Shown here: positions 17,748-24,399 of the stretch, in pieces
How the letters are laid out: every line of letters starts with the position of its first letter
Numbering within the stretch: the stretch's first letter is position 1
The notes under the pieces: model-generated
What the model saw: only the letters and a program-made list of their open reading frames with translations
Database searches by the model: none
Told to the model about the DNA's origin: nothing
Position numbers and translations under genes: made by a program
Source: G963923955 sp963923955
Lineage (GTDB): Bacteria > Pseudomonadota > Gammaproteobacteria > Eutrophobiales > Eutrophobiaceae
Reading direction: 5' to 3'
DNA: 64,000 bases
NCBI GenBank assembly: GCA_963923955.1
Contig: OZ000552.1
Span: 2,108,001-2,172,000 of the forward strand

Positions 17748-19051
17748 GCCCTCACCCTCCACCTGCGCCTAATCCGCCTAATGTTAAGGCCACAGTAAAG
17801 CAGAGTTGCCAGCAGGATGGAATCCATTGTTGCGATGCCCGTGATGGAGAATAATTCCGCCTCGGCCAGATAGGCCACGGCAACGGCAAGCAGCCAGGCG
17901 CTGAAGGCGTTTTTGTCGATGGCCGGCTCAGCCGACAGCGCATCGACAGCGCACTCGCCGCGCCGGATCAGGACAACATTGATGATATAGATGCTGGCAA
18001 TCGGCGGGATGGTCACGCCCAGCAAGACCAGGAAGCCGATGAAGTAGCTATACGAATACCAAAAGGCAATCGCCGTGCCGATGATGCCGAGCGCCAGGAT
18101 GAGCTGCCACAGCGGCGCCCGGGTGATCATGGTCGCCATAGACAAGCCTGAGGAATACAGGCACAGCACATTGCTGCACCAGGAACTTAAGCTGAGCAAC
18201 AAAAACGCCGGGACGCCGATGCCGAGTGCGACCATGATGCGGATGAGATCCGCCTCGCCGGTGGCAACACTGGGAATGGCGGCCAAGAAAAAGACCAGCG
18301 CCTGCACCAGCCACAGGGCGATGAACACCGCCCACATGGCCTGGGCGATGCTGCGCGCAAAGCGGCTGTAGTCCGGCTGGATGACCACGCCGACGATATA
18401 CCCGCCCACCACCGAGGAGATGGCGGTTGAGTAACTCAAGGGCGCGGCCCCTTTCGCCGCCTGCCGCCACGAGCCGACCTCATCCCAGGACAGCCAGGCG
18501 GCATAGATCAGGAACACCAGCATCAGCGGCACCAGCACCAGCGCCAGCTTGTCGATGCCGCGAAAGCCGGAGAGGGTAACACCGGTCATCAAAATGGAGC
18601 CGACCAGGACATAGCCCCAGACGGGCAGCGCGATCCGGTATAAATCCTGCACGACCAGCGCCGCGGCCGCGGCGAAGACATTGCTGATCACGCCGTACCA
18701 GCCGACCAGCGACAAGGCGATGATGAAGTTGACAAACTTCGCCCCGGAGCGGCCAAAGGCAAAGGCGGTCAGCATATAGGTGGAGAGACGGGTTCGGGCG
18801 CCGGCGTAGCTGGTCAGGGCGCCGAGGCTGCCCAACAGGAAGCAGCCGATTATAAAGGCCACGGCGGCCTTCTCCAGCCCAAGACTGCCGCCGACCTGTG
18901 CGGCCTGCAAGAAGGCCGGGATGCCGATCACCCCGCCGACAATGATCATGCCGATGTGGATGCCGCTATAGGTCTGATCCTGCGGCACCCGGCGGCGGGA
19001 GAAATCATCCGGCGCACTCACCGCAGTCGTCCCCACGGCCGCGCCGCTCAC
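17744..19051 (-). CDS. NCS1 family nucleobase/hydantoin-type permease
   Basis: 435 residues with about 12 hydrophobic segments. It belongs to the nucleobase:cation symporter-1 family (CodB, Mhp1), inner-membrane importers of cytosine, allantoin or hydantoins. An N-terminal VPQDQTYSGIHIGMI segment precedes TM1, and GSLGALTSYAGARTRLSTYML is in the TM3 region. The annotated GTG at 19051 overlaps the stop of the QOR remnant (GTGA); a GTG at 19019 would give a start at MSAPDDFSRRR. The gene sits between hyuB and the amidohydrolase, which suggests import of a cyclic amide for hydrolysis. A second copy has left a remnant at 16501-16526. Confidence 0.9.
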   Translation of the reverse strand: MSGAAVGTTAVSAPDDFSRRRVPQDQTYSGIHIGMIIVGGVIGIPAFLQAAQVGGSLGLEKAAVAFIIGCFLLGSLGALTSYAGARTRLSTYMLTAFAFGRSGAKFVNFIIALSLVGWYGVISNVFAAAAALVVQDLYRIALPVWGYVLVGSILMTGVTLSGFRGIDKLALVLVPLMLVFLIYAAWLSWDEVGSWRQAAKGAAPLSYSTAISSVVGGYIVGVVIQPDYSRFARSIAQAMWAVFIALWLVQALVFFLAAIPSVATGEADLIRIMVALGIGVPAFLLLSLSSWCSNVLCLYSSGLSMATMITRAPLWQLILALGIIGTAIAFWYSYSYFIGFLVLLGVTIPPIASIYIINVVLIRRGECAVDALSAEPAIDKNAFSAWLLAVAVAYLAEAELFSITGIATMDSILLATLLYCGLNIRRIRRRWRVRA

Positions 19052-19170
19052 CCGCGCAAGGCCGCCACCCGGTAACGCACTTCACCGGGCCTAAGCTGCG
19101 GCGGCTCGCGCTGCTCTATCCTGATGACCTCAGGGCCGCCGGGCGCGGCAAAGCAGATTACCCGCCTCAT
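19048..19170 (-). pseudogene. Truncated quinone oxidoreductase (MDR family), N-terminal 40 codons
   Basis: A 40-residue minus-strand frame begins with ATG at 19170 and reads MRRVICFAAPGGPEV, then a REPPQLRPGEVRYRV segment. This is the classic N-terminus of zinc-independent quinone oxidoreductases, which are about 320 residues long. It stops at TGA 19048-19050, where the permease start overlaps. The rest of the gene is absent, so it is a remnant. It could still be translated and couple translation to the permease. Confidence 0.65.
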
Positions 19171-19202
19171 GCGGCACCGTCACAAGCTGATCATGGCCGG
19201 CC

Positions 19203-20870
19203 TCACCCCACCCCAAAGTGCCGTGCTGCCTGTGCGGCAGTTAGGTAGCCGTTCTTGACATCTTTTGCGACCTGCTCCGGCGGGCGTTTTTTGGGATCCC
19301 CGTAGCCGCCGCCGGTGCCGGTGTAGATGCGGATGAGTTCCCCTTTTTTCACGGCCACGGTGGTGCACATGTTGTAGCGCTCCTCGCTGCCATCCGCCCG
19401 CTGCACCAGGGCGTAGTTGTGCGAGCCATCTTCGCCGCCGTCCATGCCCCAGGGACGGCTTTCCCCCCTAGTTGCGCCGTAGGTCAGGTGCGCCTCCTCA
19501 GCGGTGATGCGATAATCAATGACCACGCCCTTGCCGCCCAGGAACTCGCCCGCCCCGCCGTTGGCGTTGTGCAAGGCGTATTGCTCCACCTGCACGCCGT
19601 AGCGGCTCTCGAACAATTCGGTGGGGATGTTGAAGGTCTCGCCGTTCAAGGCGCAGAACTGGCCGCTGTCGCCGTCCCGCCCCGGTGCTGCGCCCCAGCC
19701 GCCGGCTAAAGGCTCGCCCATGACGAAGAGTTCGCCGCTGTCTGGGTGCAGGCCGGAGATAAAGGTGCCGGAGACGCTGCGGTAGTGCCCGGCGGGCAGG
19801 CGCTCCGGCAGCGCCGGGGCCAACGCCTTCCAGACCAGTTCCATCGCCGCCACATCGGTTTCATAATAGAGCGAGACCGGCGCCGGGCTAACGGCGCTGA
19901 ACAGCGTCCCCGGCGGGCAGATGACCTCCATCGCCCGAAAGCAGCCACCGTTGGCCGGAATCTCCGGGTTGGTGATGCACTTGAACACGCAGCGTGTGGC
20001 CGTGACCAGGCCGCTGGCCGAGACATTGATCGGTCCCGGGGCCTGGGCTGCGGTGCCGGTGAAGTCGATCACCATCTTCTCATCCATGATGCTGACCTTG
20101 ACGCGGATCGAAAAAGGCCCGTTGCCCAGGCCATCGCTCTCGATGATGTCTTCGGCCTCAAACACGCCCTGCGGCAGTTTTGCCAGCTCGATGCGGGTCA
20201 TGGTCTCGCCATAATCCAGCAGCGCCTCCATCGCCGCCAGGACTTGGGCCGCGCCGTATTTCTCTACCAACTCCAGCAGGCGCTTCGCCCCGACCCTGGC
20301 GGCAGCCACACCGGCGTGCATATCGCCCAGGGTAGAATCCGGCAGGCGCACGTTGTCTCGGATCATGTCATGCAGGGCGCGGTTGATGCAGCCTTTGTCA
20401 TAGAGCTTCAAAAAGCGAAAGTGCAGCCCCTCCTGGTAGATCTCGGTGGCCGAGGTAGAAATGCTGCCCGGCTGCGCCCCGCCGACTTCCGTCCAGTGCG
20501 CCTTGTTCACCGTCCAGGCGATCAATTTTTCTTCAAAGAACACCGGCACCAGGATGACCACATCGGACAGGTGCGTGCCGCCGCCCTCGTAAGGGCTGTT
20601 GGTGATGAAGACATCGTCCGCAGCGATCTCGTCTGCTTGGTAATGATCAAACAGGCTCTGCACGGCGGTGTCCAAGGTGGCGAGGAAGCCGGCCACGCCG
20701 TTGCCCTGCGCCAGCAGGTTGCCGCGGGCATCGGTCGCGCCAACGGCAAAGTCCGTGGTCTCGTAAATAATGGGGCTCATGCTGGTGCGGAGCATGGCGT
20801 TGAACATCTCATCGCCTAAGGCGACGATGGAGTCCTTGATGATCTCAGTCGTGAAGGGGTCGGTGTTCAT
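19203..20870 (-). CDS. hyuB: Hydantoinase B/oxoprolinase family subunit
   Basis: 555 residues, full length for HyuB-type subunits. With HyuA it forms an ATP-dependent enzyme that opens cyclic amides such as N-methylhydantoin, 5-oxoproline or caprolactam; related pairs are acetone or acetophenone carboxylases. Signatures: DPFTTEIIKDSIVALGDEMFNAMLRTSMSPIIYE at the start, ITNSPYEGGGTHLSDV (metal-site region), HWTEVGGAQPGS, and the glycine-rich ending RIYTGTGGGYGDPKKR. The ATG overlaps the hyuA stop (TAATG). Substrate is unknown; the neighbouring NCS1 permease and amidohydrolase favour a hydantoin-like or nucleobase-derived ring. Confidence 0.93.
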   Translation of the reverse strand: MNTDPFTTEIIKDSIVALGDEMFNAMLRTSMSPIIYETTDFAVGATDARGNLLAQGNGVAGFLATLDTAVQSLFDHYQADEIAADDVFITNSPYEGGGTHLSDVVILVPVFFEEKLIAWTVNKAHWTEVGGAQPGSISTSATEIYQEGLHFRFLKLYDKGCINRALHDMIRDNVRLPDSTLGDMHAGVAAARVGAKRLLELVEKYGAAQVLAAMEALLDYGETMTRIELAKLPQGVFEAEDIIESDGLGNGPFSIRVKVSIMDEKMVIDFTGTAAQAPGPINVSASGLVTATRCVFKCITNPEIPANGGCFRAMEVICPPGTLFSAVSPAPVSLYYETDVAAMELVWKALAPALPERLPAGHYRSVSGTFISGLHPDSGELFVMGEPLAGGWGAAPGRDGDSGQFCALNGETFNIPTELFESRYGVQVEQYALHNANGGAGEFLGGKGVVIDYRITAEEAHLTYGATRGESRPWGMDGGEDGSHNYALVQRADGSEERYNMCTTVAVKKGELIRIYTGTGGGYGDPKKRPPEQVAKDVKNGYLTAAQAARHFGVG

Positions 20871-23023
20871 TAGGCGCGCTCTAAGTGTACGTGATAGTTG
20901 CCGTAGTCATCCACTTGCAAGTGATGGCCGGGCGAGATGACCAGCGTGGTGGCCGGTTCCTGCACCACGGCCGGGCCGGTTAAGATCATGCCCGGCTCCA
21001 GCGCCAGGCCATTATAGATCGTGGCCTCGTGTACGCCGTGCTGGTCAAAATCGACCTGGCGCGTGTGCAGGATGGTCTCGGCCAGCGGCCGCCCGGTCTG
21101 TGGCTTTTTGGCCGGTTCGGGTTTGGCCACCGGGCGCCGGGCGACCAAGTGAAAGTTGACGATCTCAATGGCAGCGTCCAGGCGGTAGGTGAAGCGATGC
21201 TCGTGGGCGGCGTGAAAGGCATCCATTGCGCGGGGCAGATCAAGCTCGCCGGCATTGAAGGCCAAGCCCACCTTCACGGTATGCTCCTGGCCGGCGTAGC
21301 GCATGTCGGCGTAGTGTTCTAGGACGAGTTCTGATTTGACCGCATCGCCAGGCGTATCGCCAGCCGCCTCCCCGGCCGCCTCGATCTCATCAGCGGCAAA
21401 ATCGCGCGCCGCCTGCTCCTCCAAAGCACGATAGCCGGCCTTGATCTGCTCCAGGTTCTCCGCACCCAGGCGCAGCGGCCGCGTCTGTACATAATCGCGG
21501 CGCAGATCGGTGAGCAGCATGCCCCAGGCCGAGAACACCGCCGAGTTCACCGGCACGATCACCTTCGGCACCTTGAGTTCTTCTGCCAGCGCCACGGCAT
21601 GCAGGGCACCGCCGCCGCCAAAGGCGATCAGGCAAAACTCGCGCGGGTCATAACCCTTGTTGGTGGAGACCAGGCGCAGCGCATTGCACATGTTGAAATT
21701 GGCGATGCGAATCGCGCCGCGGGCGAGCTCGGCCAGATTCATGCCCAGCGTGTCCATGAGCGGCTTGAACGCCTTTTCCAAGGCCGCCATGTCCGGCTGC
21801 ACCTCGCCGCCGACAAAGCTGCCCTGATCAATGCGGCCTAAGGCCAGGTTGGCGTCCGTGGTGGTCGGGCGAGTGCCGCCCTTCCCATAAGCCGCCGGGC
21901 CGGGGGCGGCGCCGGCGCTCTGCGGGCCGACATGCAGCTTCTTGCCCTCGTCTATCCAGGCGATGGAGCCGCCGCCGTTGCCGATCTCGACGATTTCCGT
22001 CACCGGTGTCTGGATGGGGTAGCCGGGGCTCTTCTTGTCTTTTTCGATCTGGTAATCGGTGCTGATGCGGATCTCGCCGTTCTCGATCAAGGCGCATTTG
22101 GCCGTGGTGCCGCCGATGTCTAAGACGATCAGGTTTTGCTCGCCGATGATGCGGCCAAGATGCGCGGCGGCGTAGATGCCGCTGGCCGGGCCGGATTCGA
22201 CCATGCTGATGGGGTTGGCAATCGCGCGCTTGATGGTCGAGATGCCGCCGTTGGACTGCATGATGTAGGGGCTGTGCCGACAACCGGCGGCGGCCAGCCG
22301 ACCTTGTAAGGATTCCAAGTAGCTGCGGGCGATGGGGTGGATGTAGGCCGAGAGCACGGTGGTGTTGCTGCGCTCATACTCGCGCCACTCGCGGCTGATC
22401 TCGTGCGAGGCCAACACGGAAATATCCGGGGCGAGATCACGCAGCCGCGCCGCCGCCCGGCGCTCGTTTTCCGGGTTGATGTAGGCATGCAGCAGACACA
22501 CGGCAATCGCCGCCACGCCCTCAGCGCGGAAGAACTCCAACATCTCCGGCAGCGGCGCCAAGTCCACCGGCTGCTCCAGCTCGCCCTTGTAATTGATGCG
22601 CTCGGCAAGCTCGGCGCGCAGGTAGCGCTCGACAAAGGGCTTGGGCTTTTGGAAGTTGAAATTGAACAGGTCTGGGCGGTTACCGCGCGCGATCTCCAGC
22701 ACATCGCGAAAGCCGCGCGTGGTGATGAGCGCGGTCTTCACGCCCTTGCGCTCGGTTAAGGCGTTGATGACGACCGTGGTGCCGTGGGCGAAGAAGGCAA
22801 AATCCGCCGGCGCCAGCCCGGCTTTCACCAACGCCTGCATGACGCCGGTGGCAAAGTCCGGCGGCGTGGTATCGACCTTGCACGTGCCCAGCTCGCTGAT
22901 TTGGCTACCGGCCTGGCCATTGACTTGGCCACTGTCGGCGGCCATGCGGTAGAAGACCAGATCGGTGAAGGTGCCGCCGACATCGGTGGCCACGCGCATG
23001 GGGGTATGTTTGGCCGCACTCAT
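20870..23023 (-). CDS. hyuA: Hydantoinase A/oxoprolinase family subunit
   Basis: 717 residues, typical of HyuA. It carries the ATP-binding ASKHA fold that phosphorylates the cyclic amide in the HyuAB complex. Motifs: RVATDVGGTFTDLVFY (phosphate 1), FFAHGTTVVINALTERKG, a VLDIGGTTAKCALI phosphate-2 motif, EIGNGGGSIAWID, GPGPAAYGKGGTRPTTTDANL-type segment and FGGGGALHAVALAEEL. The C-terminal part (from about residue 520) is the usual beta-rich domain. The gene lies 1 bp after the cupin gene and overlaps hyuB, so it is part of the regulator-led operon. Confidence 0.93.
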   Translation of the reverse strand: MSAAKHTPMRVATDVGGTFTDLVFYRMAADSGQVNGQAGSQISELGTCKVDTTPPDFATGVMQALVKAGLAPADFAFFAHGTTVVINALTERKGVKTALITTRGFRDVLEIARGNRPDLFNFNFQKPKPFVERYLRAELAERINYKGELEQPVDLAPLPEMLEFFRAEGVAAIAVCLLHAYINPENERRAAARLRDLAPDISVLASHEISREWREYERSNTTVLSAYIHPIARSYLESLQGRLAAAGCRHSPYIMQSNGGISTIKRAIANPISMVESGPASGIYAAAHLGRIIGEQNLIVLDIGGTTAKCALIENGEIRISTDYQIEKDKKSPGYPIQTPVTEIVEIGNGGGSIAWIDEGKKLHVGPQSAGAAPGPAAYGKGGTRPTTTDANLALGRIDQGSFVGGEVQPDMAALEKAFKPLMDTLGMNLAELARGAIRIANFNMCNALRLVSTNKGYDPREFCLIAFGGGGALHAVALAEELKVPKVIVPVNSAVFSAWGMLLTDLRRDYVQTRPLRLGAENLEQIKAGYRALEEQAARDFAADEIEAAGEAAGDTPGDAVKSELVLEHYADMRYAGQEHTVKVGLAFNAGELDLPRAMDAFHAAHEHRFTYRLDAAIEIVNFHLVARRPVAKPEPAKKPQTGRPLAETILHTRQVDFDQHGVHEATIYNGLALEPGMILTGPAVVQEPATTLVISPGHHLQVDDYGNYHVHLERA

Positions 23024-23024
23024 C

Positions 23025-23354
23025 TTAGCCGATCAGCATGAAGTAGATGCGGGTGTCTTCCAGCGCCACGCTGGCATGCGCCACGCCGGCCGGGATATGC
23101 ACCAGCGAGCCGGCCGCCAGTGTGGTGGTGCGCGCGGCAGTCTCCAGGGTGATGCGGCCTTCCAGGATCAGCGAGACCTCGTGCTGCTCATGCGCGCTGC
23201 GGCCGCCGTCCGGCGGTACCCGGTGGCCGGCTTTGAAGGCCACGGTGCCGATGGTGGCGCGCGCTGCGGCCAAGTCCTCCAGGCGCAGGTGCTCGAGCAG
23301 CGGCGCGGCTTCGTTGCCGTAGCGCAGCATCTCGATCTTGACCGCCTCATTCAT
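23025..23354 (-). CDS. Small cupin-domain protein
   Basis: 109 residues with one cupin fold: motif 1 includes HEQHEVSLILEGRITLE and motif 2 is LAAGSLVHIPAGVAHASVALED. The histidines and glutamate could bind a metal. The ATG overlaps the stop of the XRE regulator by 8 bp and hyuA follows after 1 bp. It may be a sensor of the pathway ligand, a small isomerase or an accessory factor; the sequence does not decide. Confidence 0.85.
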   Translation of the reverse strand: MNEAVKIEMLRYGNEAAPLLEHLRLEDLAAARATIGTVAFKAGHRVPPDGGRSAHEQHEVSLILEGRITLETAARTTTLAAGSLVHIPAGVAHASVALEDTRIYFMLIG

Positions 23355-24009
23355 TGAAGATCACCGGCGTGCCGACCCAGAGCAGGCGTACGCTGTGGCC
23401 GGACAGATTGACCATGTCATGATCCAGCTGCGAGTTGATATGGATGCAGTCGCCGGTCTTGAGATCGTAGGCCTCCTCGCCCACATCCACCCGCACCTCG
23501 CCGGCCATCACATAGAAAAAATCCTCGCCTTCCTCGCGGTGCACCTTCGGCAGGGCGCAGCCGGACGGAATCTCCATCAGCAGGGCGTTCATCAGCTTAT
23601 TCCGCACATCGCCGTCCAGGCGGTAGTAGGTGACCGGCGAGTCGATCTCGACCGTGATCGGCTCGGCCGCGCGGCGCACCAGGCTCTTCGTGCGCGGCGG
23701 GGTGAGGAAGTATTCAACTTCCGTGTCCAGCGCCCCGGCTAAGTGGATCAAAGAGACGATGGACGGCACCGCCTTGCCGCGCTCGGCCTGGGAGACAAAG
23801 GCCGGCGAGAGACCGGCCTTGTCCGCCAATTCCTGCAAGGTCAGGCCCATCTCCTTGCGCTTGGCGCGCAGCAGGGCGGGGATGGATTTTTCAATGTGCT
23901 TGGCCTTGGCGCTGGCGCTGGTCTTGGCGTTGTTCTTGGCCTGGGTGGTAGCGTTGTCCCTGGTGTTGTCCTTGGCTTGGGCCTCGGTCGTGGCGGTATC
24001 GGCAACCAT
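23347..24009 (-). CDS. XRE-cupin transcriptional regulator with low-complexity N-terminal tail
   Basis: 220 residues. A helix-turn-helix of the XRE type spans about residues 44-100 (LRAKRKEMGLTLQELADKAG, then SPAFVSQAERGKAVPS). A cupin sensor domain follows (about 145-215; HREEGEDFFYVMAGEVRVDV and KTGDCIHINSQLDHDMVN). This architecture usually represses or activates a neighbouring catabolic operon in response to a metabolite. The first ~42 residues are rich in A, T, K, N and D and encoded by degenerate repeats, likely a flexible tail. It leads the hyu operon and faces the TonB receptor gene. The shared promoter region carries TTTGAT/ATCAAA half-sites that it could bind. Confidence 0.9.
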   Translation of the reverse strand: MVADTATTEAQAKDNTRDNATTQAKNNAKTSASAKAKHIEKSIPALLRAKRKEMGLTLQELADKAGLSPAFVSQAERGKAVPSIVSLIHLAGALDTEVEYFLTPPRTKSLVRRAAEPITVEIDSPVTYYRLDGDVRNKLMNALLMEIPSGCALPKVHREEGEDFFYVMAGEVRVDVGEEAYDLKTGDCIHINSQLDHDMVNLSGHSVRLLWVGTPVIFNE

Positions 24010-24035
24010 GTCTGCTCCGGTTTTCGTTTATTTGC

Positions 24036-24069
24036 CTTGAAAGATAAGCCCTGGATGGACTTGTTCAAG
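24036..24069 (-). repeat. Hairpin repeat, copy A (CAAGTCCAT family)
   Basis: Outer arms CTTGAA (24036-24041) and TTCAAG (24064-24069) enclose a second stem. On the minus strand it reads AACAAGTCCATCCAGGGCTT, nearly the same as the copy at 51276-51297. It lies in the 5' leader of the regulator gene, 27 bp from its start codon. Confidence 0.5.
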
Positions 24070-24079
24070 ATTTTCATAA

Positions 24080-24107
24080 ATTATATCAAAAAAATTTGAT
24101 AAATCAA
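24080..24107 (-). promoter_or_regulatory. Promoter of the XRE-cupin/hyu operon
   Basis: On the minus strand TTGATT (24107-24102), a 16-bp spacer and TATAAT (24085-24080). It overlaps the opposite promoter of the receptor gene in the -35 region. Confidence 0.5.
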
Positions 24108-24108
24108 A
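24084..24108. promoter_or_regulatory. Operator-like half-sites between divergent promoters
   Basis: TATCAAA (24084-24090), AAAA, TTTGATA (24095-24101) form a perfect dyad. The second arm also pairs with ATCAAA (24103-24108), giving three alternating half-sites. They cover the -35 boxes of both divergent promoters, as expected for a repressor or switch, probably the adjacent XRE-cupin protein. Confidence 0.5.
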
Positions 24109-24123
24109 AATAATTGCTATAAT
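24096..24123 (+). promoter_or_regulatory. Promoter of the TonB-dependent receptor gene
   Basis: TTGATA (24096-24101), a 16-bp spacer and TATAAT (24118-24123). The leader to the ATG at 24400 is about 270 nt and contains the imperfect palindrome at 24276-24318. No credible gene lies in that leader. Confidence 0.5.
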
Positions 24124-24275
24124 GTAAAAATGAAGTGCTGCGGCGGCTGTCGTGCCAGGGGCATCGCCCCAAGCGGACAAGGCCGGGGGCTTTGGATAAA
24201 AATGCTTGTTATTCATAGAGTTATCCCTTTATCCATGACCGCCATGGCCCGCGCGGCAGCAGCGCAACACAGTCG

Positions 24276-24318
24276 ATTCCTGCCCCCGTTCTCACGGGGA
24301 TGCGTTGTCCGCAGGAAT
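24276..24318. repeat. REP-like nested palindrome
   Basis: ATTCCTGC (24276-24283) pairs with GCAGGAAT (24311-24318). Inside, CCCCG (24284-24288) pairs with CGGGG (24295-24299). The ATTCCTGC...GCAGGAAT pattern resembles extragenic palindromes common in proteobacteria. Only one copy is in this window, so repeat status is inferred. Confidence 0.4.
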
Positions 24319-24399
24319 GACGAAGGTGTAAGTGTAGATATTTTATTGAATAATATAAAGTATTTCAAATTTTTTTAACTAAAAAAAGAGAGGCCGATC

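Noticed and set aside
19746..20819. A 357-codon open frame opposite hyuB
   Set aside because: Arginine/glutamine/histidine-rich antisense frame without any family signature; hyuB explains the region.
24130..24378. An 82-codon frame in the leader of the TonB receptor
   Set aside because: It spans the palindromic repeat and AT-rich leader; composition is not protein-like.
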